From Acetobacter aceti (GTDB lineage Bacteria > Pseudomonadota > Alphaproteobacteria > Acetobacterales > Acetobacteraceae): a stretch of DNA of 64,000 nt. The notes under the pieces are model-generated. The model was not told the DNA's origin and ran no database searches. It saw only the letters and a program-made list of their open reading frames with translations. The DNA lies in NCBI RefSeq assembly GCF_002005445.1, contig NZ_CP014692.1, positions 868,001-932,000 on the forward strand, given 5' to 3'. Shown here one piece after another: positions 48,317 through 57,441 of this stretch (position 1 is its first letter; each line of letters opens with the position of its first letter). The position numbers and the translations under genes were made by a program.

Positions 48317-49447
48317 ATGACACCCAAAATCTCTCAGTTTCTTGCGGAAAAAAAGCCCGCAACCCCGTGCCTCGTCGTCGATGTCGATGAGGTTGAAAAC
48401 CGTTATCGCGCTCTGCAGCGCGCTCTTCCGCTGGCCCGCATCTATTACGCCGTGAAAGCCAATCCGGCCGATGCGATCCTCAGCCGTCTGGTATCGCTGG
48501 GGTCCAGCTTCGACGCCGCTTCGTGGGAAGAGATCGAGATGTGCCTGAACGCAGGCGCGGACGCGGATGATATCTCCTTTGGTAATACCGTGAAAAAAGT
48601 CAGCGCCATCAAGGCGGCCTATGCCGCTGGCGTTCGTCTTTTCGTCTTTGACTGTGAGGAAGAGCTGAACAAGCTTGCCCAGCACGCACCGGGTTCGAAA
48701 GTATATTGCCGTCTTCTGGTGGACAATTACGGCGCGGAATGGCCGCTGTCCCGCAAGTTCGGCACGACGGTCGAAAGCGCCCGCGAACTGATGCTGAAGG
48801 CGCGTGACCTCGGTCTCGATCCTTACGGCCTGTCTTTCCATGTGGGAAGCCAGCAGGTTGAGACCGGCAGCTATGAGATGGCGATCAGCCGTGTCGCGGC
48901 TCTGGTATCCGACCTGTCCGAGGCTGGTCTCGATCTGCGGATGGTCAATCTCGGCGGCGGCTTCCCGATCCGTTACCGCGAAGATGTGCCGCACATCGAC
49001 GATTTCGGCGAGGCGATCTCGACGGCTATGAAAAAGCACTTCGGTAACGCTCTGCCTGAAATGCTGATCGAGCCGGGTCGGTTCATCGTCGGTGCTGCTG
49101 GTGTGGTTTCCGCTGAAGTGGTGCTGGTCAGCCAGCGCGGACGGGAGGGCGGTCCTCGCTGGGTTTATCTTGACATCGGCCGTTTCGGTGGTCTTGCCGA
49201 GACGGAAGGCGAGGCGATCCGTTACGCGATTCGCACGCCGCGTGATGGCGGTCAGACAGGGGCGGTGGCTCTGGCTGGTCCGACCTGTGATGGTGCGGAC
49301 ATCATGTACGAGAAGACGCACTATGAACTGCCGCTTGCCCTCGAGTCCGGCGATCGTGTCGAGCTTCTTGGAACAGGCGCCTACGTTTCGACCTACTGCG
49401 CGACCCGTTTCAACGGCTTCGCACCACTGGCGGAACATTACATCTGA
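48317..49447 (+). CDS. Ornithine/lysine decarboxylase, PLP fold type III
   Basis: Makes putrescine (or cadaverine) from ornithine (or lysine). From the ATG at 48317 it has 376 residues. The PLP lysine is in RIYYAVKANP (Lys 47), followed by SFDAASWEEIEMCLNAGA, ISFGNTVKKVSAI, LSFHVGSQQ, the phosphate-binding NLGGGFP, EPGRFIVGAAG, and the cysteine loop GPTCDGADIMYEK (Cys near 324). The alphaproteobacterial ornithine decarboxylases have this short eukaryote-like form. The upstream in-frame start at 48236 lies inside the structured leader, so I reject it. Confidence 0.93.
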   Translation: MTPKISQFLAEKKPATPCLVVDVDEVENRYRALQRALPLARIYYAVKANPADAILSRLVSLGSSFDAASWEEIEMCLNAGADADDISFGNTVKKVSAIKAAYAAGVRLFVFDCEEELNKLAQHAPGSKVYCRLLVDNYGAEWPLSRKFGTTVESARELMLKARDLGLDPYGLSFHVGSQQVETGSYEMAISRVAALVSDLSEAGLDLRMVNLGGGFPIRYREDVPHIDDFGEAISTAMKKHFGNALPEMLIEPGRFIVGAAGVVSAEVVLVSQRGREGGPRWVYLDIGRFGGLAETEGEAIRYAIRTPRDGGQTGAVALAGPTCDGADIMYEKTHYELPLALESGDRVELLGTGAYVSTYCATRFNGFAPLAEHYI

Positions 49448-49505
49448 TCCGGTACGGCAGGGTGGTTGTTGACGCCCTGCCGTTCTCTGAAGATATGCTG
49501 TGCGC

Positions 49506-50036
49506 ATGACGCGCATTGATACAACAAAACCCTTTCTGTCTGTCCGGATTGCCGTGATGACGGTCTCCGATACACGCACTCTGGAAACGGACAAGTCTGG
49601 CCAGATTCTTGTCGATCGCCTTCAGGCTGCCGGGCATGTGCTGGCGGCCCGATCGATTGAACCTGACGATGCCGACAGAATTGTCGCACGTCTAGAAGAA
49701 TGGATCGCCGATCCCCAGATTGACGTCGTGATTACAAGCGGTGGCACCGGCGTCACCGGTCGTGACGTCACGCCCGAAGCCTTCGAGCGTGTCATGGAAA
49801 AACGCATCGAAGGCTTTGGTGAACTGTTCCGGATGCTGTCCTATCAGAAGATAGGTACTTCCACGATCCAGTCACGCGCACTGGCTGGGGTGGCGCGCGG
49901 CACATATCTGTTTGCTCTTCCAGGATCGACGGGGGCGGCAAAAGACGGGTGGGATGACATCCTGGTGTTCCAGCTCGACAGCCGCCACATGCCCTGCAAT
50001 TTTGTAGAGCTTATGCCCCGCCTTCAGGAACGATAA
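49506..50036 (+). CDS. moaB: MoaB-like molybdopterin adenylyltransferase family protein
   Basis: A member of the MoaB/Mog family that adenylates molybdopterin in molybdenum-cofactor synthesis. About 176 residues: [56 protein letters not shown] (nucleotide-binding GGTG), [41 protein letters not shown] at 49500 is also possible. It follows the decarboxylase by about 60 bases and precedes a DJ-1-type gene by 13, so the last two are co-transcribed. Confidence 0.92.
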   Translation: MTRIDTTKPFLSVRIAVMTVSDTRTLETDKSGQILVDRLQAAGHVLAARSIEPDDADRIVARLEEWIADPQIDVVITSGGTGVTGRDVTPEAFERVMEKRIEGFGELFRMLSYQKIGTSTIQSRALAGVARGTYLFALPGSTGAAKDGWDDILVFQLDSRHMPCNFVELMPRLQER

Positions 50037-50049
50037 AGGAAACGATGAT

Positions 50050-50628
50050 ATGGCCGATGATATCAAACTTCTGATGCTTGCTGGTGATTATGTCGAAGAT
50101 TACGAAATCATGGTGCCGTACCAGGCTATGACCATGGTGGGTTATACCGTCGATGTCGTGTCACCGGGGAAGAAGCAAGGTGACAAGATCATTACGGCCA
50201 TTCATGATTTTGAAGGGGCGCAGACCTACAGCGAAAAGCCCGGTCATCATTTTGAACTGACGGCGGACTTCGACAAGATTGTTCTGGATGATTATGTCGG
50301 TCTGATCGTGCCGGGTGGCCGGATGCCGGAATATCTGCGTCTCGATCAGAGGGTTCTTGATATCGTCAAGGAGTTTTCAGACCGGCCTATTGCCTGTATC
50401 TGTCATGGCATCCAGATTCTGACAGCGGCCGGGATTGTGAAAGGTCGCAAGGTCTCGGCTTATCCAGCCTGTCGCCCGGAAGTCGAAATGGCCGGTGGCA
50501 CCTATGTCGATATTCCGGTGACGGAAGCCATCACGGATGGGGAACTGGTGACAGCTCCGGCGTGGCCAGCACATCCGGCATGGCTTGCACAGTTTCTGAA
50601 AGTGCTCGGAGCGAATGTTTCTCCCTGA
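50050..50628 (+). CDS. DJ-1/PfpI family protein
   Basis: A 192-residue protein of the DJ-1/PfpI superfamily, which includes cysteine proteases, glyoxalases and chaperones. The core is [20 protein letters not shown] with the conserved Glu near 18, [16 protein letters not shown], and the nucleophile elbow [13 protein letters not shown] (Cys near 118), followed by [13 protein letters not shown]. The CHG elbow with the early Glu fits the PfpI/YhbO branch; the reaction cannot be chosen from sequence. A terminator follows. Confidence 0.9.
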   Translation: MADDIKLLMLAGDYVEDYEIMVPYQAMTMVGYTVDVVSPGKKQGDKIITAIHDFEGAQTYSEKPGHHFELTADFDKIVLDDYVGLIVPGGRMPEYLRLDQRVLDIVKEFSDRPIACICHGIQILTAAGIVKGRKVSAYPACRPEVEMAGGTYVDIPVTEAITDGELVTAPAWPAHPAWLAQFLKVLGANVSP

Positions 50629-50653
50629 CTTCAGATTGTCGAAGAACAGACTG

Positions 50654-50690
50654 AAAGGCGGCTCTTCAGGAGGAGTCGCCTTTTCTTTAT
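50654..50690 (+). terminator. Terminator after the DJ-1/PfpI gene
   Basis: AAAGGCGGCTC (50654-50664) pairs with GAGTCGCCTTT (50673-50683, one wobble), followed by TCTTTAT. Confidence 0.85.
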
Positions 50691-50960
50691 GATGAATAAG
50701 AAATTTTCTTTTTCTTATCGATCTGTATGATTTTTTTACTTTCAGGGTTGCGATGAGTGGAGAAGCCTCCTGAAGAGAGATTTCTTTTTTAAATGTCGCA
50801 ACAATCATATTTCTGATTTTTTCTTCTGCGTCGTGAAGTTTTTTATCTTTTCCAAATGCGCAATTACTTTGGCCTCCAAAATTTTATCCGTGGGTTCTAT
50901 GACAAAGGATATTTTCAGTCTGTTGGAGGTGTGATTCAAAGCTGATCTTTGCGGAGACCT
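50691..50960. other. AT-rich spacer before the transposase remnant
   Basis: No solid gene. On the minus strand two short frames overlap as ATGA near 50805-50808, but one runs on into sequence antisense to the DJ-1 gene and the other continues from sequence antisense to the transposase remnant. GGAGGTGTGATTCAAAG just before the transposase may be the left end of the element; no matching right end was found. Confidence 0.4.
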
Positions 50961-51377
50961 ATGGATGCGGGCGACGTGACGGACGAAGAATGGGCGATTA
51001 CTGGCAATCTGCTGCCGCCTGAACGCGGCCACTGGTCCCGACCTGCTCAGGATAATCGTCTGTTTCTCAATGGAATGCCTTATGTCCTGCGCGTTGGTTG
51101 CCCGTGGCGGGACATGCGTGAGCGCTACGGAAAATGGAACTCGGTGTATGTACGGTTCCGTCGATGGGCAGGGCAAGGCGTCTGGGACGCTCTACTGGAA
51201 ACGCTGGTTGCGCCCGGCCTGACCGATGACTGGCAGCACATGATCGACAGCACGTTCGGGGTCATAGCCAGGCGGCTGGCGCAAAAGGGGGCCTCATCAG
51301 GAAGGCTTTCCGAGATAGCCATGCTGAAGGCCGTGTCGGGCGCAAGTTCCTGCGCGGCCTTGGGAGTTGATGGTTGA
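50961..51377 (+). pseudogene. IS5-family transposase, frameshifted and truncated
   Basis: The 5' part of an IS5-family (IS427-like group) transposase. MDAGDVTDEEWAITGNLLPP, NRLFLNGMPYVLRVGCPWRD and WNSVYVRFRRWAGQGVWDAL are typical of the N-terminal domain, then MIDST begins the DDE region. The frame then breaks: the family sequence continues as AAGAKGGLIRKAF in the next frame (51272-51310), while the open frame reads unrelated residues to a stop at 51377. The second and third catalytic residues and the right inverted repeat are missing, so it is dead. Confidence 0.85.
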
Positions 51378-51587
51378 TAAATTGCCGATAACGCTCCAGC
51401 GCGCGCGAAGAGCATGAACCCTGATCTTGTCCGCTTAATGAGATGGCGTGAAGTCAGCAGCATGTCCGACGTGAAGCGAACAATACGATACTTTCTACGA
51501 TGGTGTTAATTTAAAAACTATGTAAATACGGATATATAAAAAATATTTATACAATAAACACTAAAATATACATAGTAAATAACGATA
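51378..51587. other. Junction DNA between IS remnant and RND operon
   Basis: The first 100 bases have normal composition and no recognisable gene; 51480-51587 is almost entirely A/T. It follows the stop of the minus-strand RND pump and has no evident terminator hairpin. Confidence 0.4.
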
Positions 51588-54500
51588 TCAGGAAATTTTA
51601 TTTCTGTAAATCCAGGCATAAAGTGACGGCAGAACGAGCAATGTCAGCATCGTGCAGGACACAAGTCCGCCGATCACTACGGTTGCCAGCGGTTTTTCAA
51701 CCTCCGCGCCTTCACTCATGGAGAACGCCATGGGGAAGAAGCCCAGACAGGCGACGCTCGCCGTGGCCATGACGGGGCGAAAGCGTTCACGAACAGCCTC
51801 GACAGCGGCCTCAAAAGGAAGAAAGCCCTCTTTTCTCAGATCGTGAATGTAGGAGACCAGCACGAGGCCATTCATGGTGGCGACGCCAAACAGAGCGATA
51901 AAGCCGATGCCCGCCGAAATGCTGAAGGGCATGCCACGAACATAGAGAGCGAGAATACCGCCCGTTGCGGCGAACGGCAGATTGACGAACACAAGGACAG
52001 CGAGCCCCAGTTGCCCGAGCGCCATCATGAGCAGCAGGAAGATCAGCCCCAGCATGATCGGCACCACGATTTCAAGACGCGCCACGGCTGTCTGAAGATT
52101 TCTGAACTGACCGTTCCATTCCATGCGATAACCCGGGGCGAGCTTGATGTTCTTCTTCACAGCATCCTGAGCCGCCTTGACGAAAGAACTCAGATCCCGC
52201 CCGCGAACGTTGGTCTGCACCATGGTGCGCCGAAGCCCCTGATCGCGACGGATCGTGGGTGGCCCATCGGTCAGCACAATATGGGCGACCTGAGAGAGAT
52301 CAACGGTGCGATCATCCCGTGTGATGACGGGCAGGGCGCGGATATCATCGATATTTTCCCGGGCGTCTTCCGTAAAACGCACCTCGGTGGGGATCAGCGC
52401 GTCATCTACGGAAACGGGAGGACCAAAGTGACCACCCAGCGCTTCCACCACATCCATGACCGAGGACGTTTCCGTGTTGAGACGTCCGGTCATGGTGCGA
52501 TCAACGTCAATATGCAGATAGGGAATGGTGCCGACATCCTGCGGCGCAACGTCTGCGGCTCCGGGGACTTTGGAGACCACGTCCGCCACCTGTACCGCCA
52601 GTCGCGACAGGACATTCATGTCGGGACCATAAATACCGATCGCAATCTGTGACCGCACACCTGAAAGCAGATCGTCCATGCGCATCTGGATCGGCTGGCT
52701 CCAGTTGAACAGGGAGCCTGGATTGTTTTTCTGCAAAGCCGCGTTGAAGGCTTTGACCAACCCTTCCTGCGTGCTGGCGGTTTTCCATTCGGAATGGGGT
52801 TTGAGCAGGACATAGGTGTCGCTCTGCTCTCCACCCTGCGGATCGGTCGGGATGGCTGATGTGCCGGTATTACTGATAACCGTGCGCACATCAGGGAAGG
52901 AACGAAGCGTTCTCTCGATGGCCTGTGCGGCTTTCAGCGATGCGTCAAGGGAAATGCCCGGCAGGCGGGTGGAGGTGACGATCAGGTCGCCTTCCTGAAG
53001 CTGTGGAATGAACTCGCCACCCAGACGACTGCCGACAAAAACGGAGACAGTCAGGAAAACGGCTGCAACCGCCATGACCTGTTTTGTGTGCGTCATGCAG
53101 TAGCGGGAGGCGGGCCGGAAAAGACGCCACATGAACGCGATAAAGCGGGTGTGATGGTCTTCCTGCCTGTCCTGTGCGTGTTCGTCAGGCTTTTTGCCGC
53201 GTCCCAGAAAAACCGAGAGGGCCGGGATGCAGACCAGTGAGTAAACCAGGGAAGCGATCAGCGCCAGAATGACCGTTTCCGCCATCGGGGTGAACATTCT
53301 CCCTTCCACGCCCTGAAGTGTCAGAACCGGAAGATACACCATGGCGATGATGAGAACGGCGAAGGTGACCGGGCGAATGACGGAGCGCACAGTGGCCAGA
53401 ATAGTGGTCTGGAGTGGCGTGTCATAGCGGCGGCGGTGCAGCACGTTCTCGACAATCACCAGAGAACTGTCGACGACCATTCCGAAATCGATCGCGCCGA
53501 GTGAAAGCAGATTGGCCGAGATTCCCAGATGGCGCATGCCGACCATGGCGGCGACAAGCGAGAAGGGGATCACAGAGATGATGACGAGAGAGGCCCGCCA
53601 GTCGCCGATCACCAGCAGCAGGACGATCAGAACCAGAATGGCGCCCAGCGACAGGTTTTCCCTGACCGTATCGACCGTTTTCTCGGTCAGGTTCTCACGC
53701 CCGTAATAGGGCTCCAGCGTGACGCCGATGGGCAGGGAGGACTGGATTTCCGGCAGTTCGGTCTTCAGGGCGCTCAGGGTGGCTCGGGCGCTAGCGCCTT
53801 CCTGGAGCAGCACGACGGCGCTGACAATCTCTCCCTGACCGTCACGCGTGACGCCGCCCATACGCGGGCGGCTGCCTTTCCGCACGATGCCGATGTCTCG
53901 CAGATGAACGACTTCACCGTTCGGGCCGCTGCGAACCTGCACTTCGCCCAGCTCCGCGAGATCGTCAATCAGGGAGCGACCGACAATGACGTGCTGTTCG
54001 TCATTATGCACGATCCAGGCGCCGCCAGCCGCTTCATTGCCGGTATCAATGGCATCGAAAGCGTCCGAGACAGAAACGCCATAGCGTCGCATGGCCATGG
54101 GATTGAGAGCGACTTCATAGGTTTCGGAAGCCCCGCCGTTGATGTTGACATCCACCACACCGGGAACGAGGCGCAGGCGCGGCGCGACGTTCCAGACCAT
54201 CAGGCGATTCAGGTCTTCGAGTGACTGGTCCCTGCCGCGAATTTCCAGATGAAGGATCTCGCCCATGCCGGTGGACATAGGCCCCATGTCGATGGACAGC
54301 CCATGGACGGAAACGCTGTCCCGGGCGGCAGGCAGGCGCTGCGAGACCAGTTCACGGGCGCGATAGATATCAGTGGAGTCGTCGAACTGAAGATAAAAAA
54401 CAGCCACCCCCGTGCGTGACACGGAGCGCATCCCGGTGAGTCCCACAACGCCGGACAGCGCTTTCTCCACTGGAGACGTGACGAGTTTTTCAACTTCCTC

Positions 54501-54668
54501 CGTCGGCAGGCCGGGCGCCTGCACGGACACCAGAACCTGACGCGGCGAGATATCCGGAACCGGTTCCACCGGCAGGCTTCTGATGTCCGCCAGTCCGGCC
54601 CCCATCAGAAGGGCGACGATACAGAAAAGAAAGAGACGCTTTTCGATCAGCCAGTGGAGAAGCTTCAT
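51588..54668 (-). CDS. Heavy-metal RND efflux pump (CzcA/CusA family)
   Basis: The inner-membrane proton-driven transporter of a tripartite metal efflux system. With the ATG at 54668 (5 bases after the adaptor stop) it has 1026 residues, normal for the family: two sets of a single helix, large periplasmic loop and five to six helices. SLPVEPVPDISPRQVLV near the start is family-typical. Helix 4 reads AIDFGMVVDSSLVIVENVLH, i.e. the Asp-6-Asp-7-Glu pattern seen in divalent-cation (Zn/Co/Cd/Ni) pumps such as CzcA rather than the MVD form of Cu/Ag CusA. The metal is therefore probably divalent, by inference. Third gene of the outer-membrane/adaptor/pump unit. Confidence 0.93.
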   Translation of the reverse strand: MKLLHWLIEKRLFLFCIVALLMGAGLADIRSLPVEPVPDISPRQVLVSVQAPGLPTEEVEKLVTSPVEKALSGVVGLTGMRSVSRTGVAVFYLQFDDSTDIYRARELVSQRLPAARDSVSVHGLSIDMGPMSTGMGEILHLEIRGRDQSLEDLNRLMVWNVAPRLRLVPGVVDVNINGGASETYEVALNPMAMRRYGVSVSDAFDAIDTGNEAAGGAWIVHNDEQHVIVGRSLIDDLAELGEVQVRSGPNGEVVHLRDIGIVRKGSRPRMGGVTRDGQGEIVSAVVLLQEGASARATLSALKTELPEIQSSLPIGVTLEPYYGRENLTEKTVDTVRENLSLGAILVLIVLLLVIGDWRASLVIISVIPFSLVAAMVGMRHLGISANLLSLGAIDFGMVVDSSLVIVENVLHRRRYDTPLQTTILATVRSVIRPVTFAVLIIAMVYLPVLTLQGVEGRMFTPMAETVILALIASLVYSLVCIPALSVFLGRGKKPDEHAQDRQEDHHTRFIAFMWRLFRPASRYCMTHTKQVMAVAAVFLTVSVFVGSRLGGEFIPQLQEGDLIVTSTRLPGISLDASLKAAQAIERTLRSFPDVRTVISNTGTSAIPTDPQGGEQSDTYVLLKPHSEWKTASTQEGLVKAFNAALQKNNPGSLFNWSQPIQMRMDDLLSGVRSQIAIGIYGPDMNVLSRLAVQVADVVSKVPGAADVAPQDVGTIPYLHIDVDRTMTGRLNTETSSVMDVVEALGGHFGPPVSVDDALIPTEVRFTEDARENIDDIRALPVITRDDRTVDLSQVAHIVLTDGPPTIRRDQGLRRTMVQTNVRGRDLSSFVKAAQDAVKKNIKLAPGYRMEWNGQFRNLQTAVARLEIVVPIMLGLIFLLLMMALGQLGLAVLVFVNLPFAATGGILALYVRGMPFSISAGIGFIALFGVATMNGLVLVSYIHDLRKEGFLPFEAAVEAVRERFRPVMATASVACLGFFPMAFSMSEGAEVEKPLATVVIGGLVSCTMLTLLVLPSLYAWIYRNKIS

Positions 54669-54672
54669 ATAG

Positions 54673-55854
54673 TCAGCCGTTAGCCTCGGCTGAAGGAGCA
54701 AGAATGGCCTGTGATTTCAGGGTGAAGCTGCCTTGCGTCACCACGGTTTCACCGCTCTTCAGCCCGTCCGTGATGACGGTCTGCCCTTCAAGGGAAGGGC
54801 CTGTCCTGACGATGCGCAAAGTGTAGCGATGGGGAGCTGTCAGCACAAAAACGCAGGGTGTGCCGGAAAATGTCTGGAGCGCTGTGCTGGGAATCAGAAT
54901 GCCTTCCACCTTTTCGGAGGAGAACAGACGCGTTTTTACCAGCATGCCGGGGCGCAGTTGCTGTTGTGGATTTTCCACAAGGCTGCGGGCGAGAATATGC
55001 TGGGTTTTCGGATCGACATGACCTTCGATGACATCGATACGCGACGAGAGGGGGGCTTCGCCGGGTGCGAGCCACGTCAACTGGCGATCACCAGGACGGA
55101 TACGGCCAGCGGCGTCTTCGTCGACCTGCGAGACGATCCATACGTGGGACAGATTCTCGATTTCCACTGGCGCTAGGCTGCTTGCAGTCATTTCCTGCCC
55201 GGTTGCGACATTGACGCTTGTGACAATGCCGCTGATCGGCGACACGACGACTGATTGCCCGGCATTCGGATGTTCCATGCTGGACTGATAGCGCCGGATA
55301 TGTTCTGCCATGGTCTGGAGAGCGGCTTCGCGACCGTGCACGAGCGCATCGGCTTCACGGAGCGCCGCTCCTCTCCGTTCCAGTTCCCCCACCGAGATTG
55401 CGCCGCCCTTGAGGGTGCGGGCGCGGTCGTAAAGCTGACGGGCGTTTTCACGTCTGGCGCGGGCTTCCTGAAGCGCGGCTTCAGCGGACAGGCGCTGCTG
55501 TGTGTCGTCATTGAGCGTGAAGTTTTCATAAGTGAGCAGGGGCTGGCCCTTGGTCACCATCTGTCCGGCGACAACCGAGACTTCCAGAACACGTCCTCTG
55601 CCGACAGGATGAATATGCGCCACCTTCCGGGCGTCGACGGCGATATAGGCCGGCACATCCATGTGGTGCGGCAGCGCCCCGGCGTGGGCGATCGCCGTGT
55701 GAATGTCTTCTGCGATCAGGGCGTCGTCAGAAATGGTGACGGTCGGCAGTGACGGAAGCGCGTGGGCTGGCGACAGGAACGCCGACCCGACGAGCAGGGT
55801 GCTGAGCAGAACTGACGCAAAAGACGGGGGGAAAACCCTATTCGTTTCGATCAT
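54673..55854 (-). CDS. RND efflux periplasmic adaptor (CzcB/CusB type)
   Basis: The membrane-fusion protein bridging pump and outer-membrane channel. The 393 residues have a signal sequence (SFASVLLSTLLVGSAFLSPA), a barrel-sandwich half motif AHIHPVGRGRVLEVSVVAGQ then MVTKGQPLLTYENF, a coiled-coil hairpin (AALQEARARRENARQLYDRA), the second lipoyl half VVVSPISGIVTSVNVATGQE, and a beta-barrel with HVWIVSQVDEDAAGRI. No lipobox cysteine at the signal cleavage site. The ATG overlaps the outer-membrane gene stop as ATGA. Confidence 0.93.
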   Translation of the reverse strand: MIETNRVFPPSFASVLLSTLLVGSAFLSPAHALPSLPTVTISDDALIAEDIHTAIAHAGALPHHMDVPAYIAVDARKVAHIHPVGRGRVLEVSVVAGQMVTKGQPLLTYENFTLNDDTQQRLSAEAALQEARARRENARQLYDRARTLKGGAISVGELERRGAALREADALVHGREAALQTMAEHIRRYQSSMEHPNAGQSVVVSPISGIVTSVNVATGQEMTASSLAPVEIENLSHVWIVSQVDEDAAGRIRPGDRQLTWLAPGEAPLSSRIDVIEGHVDPKTQHILARSLVENPQQQLRPGMLVKTRLFSSEKVEGILIPSTALQTFSGTPCVFVLTAPHRYTLRIVRTGPSLEGQTVITDGLKSGETVVTQGSFTLKSQAILAPSAEANG

Positions 55855-57119
55855 GGAATGTTTCCGCTCATAAGAATCATCCGGGCGATAGTGGCTCGCA
55901 TGACAATGTCAGCCTGGGCATAGCGTTCAGCGGCTGTCAGGGCAGTCCGTCTGGCACGCAGATACTCGATCACCGGAATTTCGCCGACCTGCCAGGCTTC
56001 GGCGAGATCTGCGGCGCGACGGTCCGAGTGAACGCGTAACTGACGGGCATGTTGGAGAATCTGGGTGGAGGTCGTCAACTGATTATGGAGCTGGCGATAT
56101 TCGGCCCTGATTTGGCGATGGGCCTGCGTGACGTCGCGTTCTGCCCGACCGACCGCCTGAACCTCCTTCATGACCATGGGAACATTTCTGGCTTCGCTTG
56201 GCAGCGGCACCTGAAATTCGACGCCAATCTGTGTGTCCCACGGGCTGTCATACTGTTCCTGACGGCTGAGAATGACGCCAAGCTGCGGGTTGGGCATGTA
56301 GGAGTGTCTGGCGACGGAGTAGGAAGCCTGCGCCTGTTTCAGGACGGTGTCCGCCAGTTGAACGCGTGGATCGCGCTCCGGATCGAGCTGCGAGCCGACC
56401 GGCCCCAGTCCCCGTCCGTCAATTCCGGACAGATCCGGCAATGTGTCGGTGCCGGTCAGCGCTTCCAGTTCGGCCTTTACGTTTTCAAGTCGCTGTCGTG
56501 ACTCCGCCAGTGTGCCGTCCACGTCTTCCTTTTCGGTCACTGTCGCTTCGTAGTCGGTGCTGGAGACTTCTCCCGCGTGGAGGGCGCGTTCAACGTCCGT
56601 CATGGTCCTGCCGAGCACGCCGCTGACGATTTCCTGATTACTGATACGGGCGCTGAGCACCGATCCTTCGCTGGCGAGATCCAGGACATGCACGGCGACA
56701 GCCAGTCTCTGCACCCGTTGCTGCTGCGCGGCGACCTTTTCATCGGCGAGCGCTGCTTCTTCCGTTGCTGAACCCTGTCCCGGCAACCAGAGAGGCACGC
56801 TGATCTGCCCCTGATAGGTTGTGTAGCCCACTTTGCTGCCGATGAAATGGTCGTCCATGTACAGGCCGGAGACGGTCGGGCCGTCCGGGAACCATGAGCG
56901 TGCCGCTGCGGCGCGCTTGTGTGCCGATATGGCGTCCGTGGCAATGGATTTGCGGGACGGGTCCATGACCCAGGCCGATCTGATGGCTTCGCTCAGACTT
57001 TCTGCATATGCGGGCGCGCCGGAGGCAAGAAACAGTCCGCATGTCGTCGCTATCCGGACGTAAGGAACGTCGATTAGCGAGAGACAAAACGAAAGACGTC
57101 TGACACACTCTTGAAACAA
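55851..57119 (-). CDS. Outer-membrane efflux channel (TolC/CzcC family)
   Basis: The outer-membrane factor of the metal efflux system. The 422 residues have a signal peptide ending ASGAPAYAES, then two TolC-type repeats: ESLSEAIRSAWVMDPSRKSI and, in the second half, DTVLKQAQASYSVARHSYMP followed by GVEFQVPLPSEARNVPMV; the last region is YRQLHNQLTTSTQILQHARQ. The start is a rare TTG at 57119, supported by GAGGGA five bases upstream; no ATG is available before the signal peptide. First gene of the unit. Confidence 0.9.
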   Translation of the reverse strand: MFQECVRRLSFCLSLIDVPYVRIATTCGLFLASGAPAYAESLSEAIRSAWVMDPSRKSIATDAISAHKRAAAARSWFPDGPTVSGLYMDDHFIGSKVGYTTYQGQISVPLWLPGQGSATEEAALADEKVAAQQQRVQRLAVAVHVLDLASEGSVLSARISNQEIVSGVLGRTMTDVERALHAGEVSSTDYEATVTEKEDVDGTLAESRQRLENVKAELEALTGTDTLPDLSGIDGRGLGPVGSQLDPERDPRVQLADTVLKQAQASYSVARHSYMPNPQLGVILSRQEQYDSPWDTQIGVEFQVPLPSEARNVPMVMKEVQAVGRAERDVTQAHRQIRAEYRQLHNQLTTSTQILQHARQLRVHSDRRAADLAEAWQVGEIPVIEYLRARRTALTAAERYAQADIVMRATIARMILMSGNIP

Positions 57120-57206
57120 AAAAGTCCCTCACAGAACGGCAAAGATGCAGAAACAGGCATGCGGGGCACCCTGCTACGACGGAACGGTCAAAAACATTAA
57201 AAATAT

Positions 57207-57235
57207 TTTATAAAAACGGAGAGAACATTACGCAA
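57207..57235 (-). promoter_or_regulatory. Putative promoter of the metal efflux operon
   Basis: On the minus strand TTGCGT (57230-57235) and TATAAA (57207-57212) are 17 bases apart, about 90-115 bases before the TTG start. No palindrome typical of a MerR-type or ArsR-type regulator was found between them, and no regulator gene is adjacent. Confidence 0.45.
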
Positions 57236-57441
57236 TCAATATAAAAAATCATCGGAACAGATAGAGGCCAAGCCCCATTTTTTCCGTCCCGGAAAGGCGG
57301 AAACCGGGCCTATTTTCTGTTCCGGCGTCCCTTATAAGGCGTTTACCTGACACCAGTATGAACGAACGGTCCGGGCTCGCAAAAAAGGCGCCGAGTCCCT
57401 GATTGCCCCATCAGGATAAACGGATGCTGAAAGCTCCGTTG
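57236..57441. other. Spacer between methyltransferase and efflux operon
   Basis: About 200 bases with no gene. It holds the small hairpin CTGAT / ATCAG near 57400 and a GGCGCC run flanked by A-tract that could aid termination of the minus-strand methyltransferase gene; evidence is weak. Confidence 0.35.

Noticed and set aside
48251..49594. Minus-strand frame of 447 codons opposite ornithine decarboxylase
   Set aside because: Antisense shadow; the decarboxylase frame has all catalytic motifs.
50805..51176. AT-rich minus-strand frames overlapping as ATGA near 50805, possibly a gene broken by the IS element
   Set aside because: Each frame depends on sequence antisense to the transposase or the DJ-1 gene; the non-antisense part is too short to identify.
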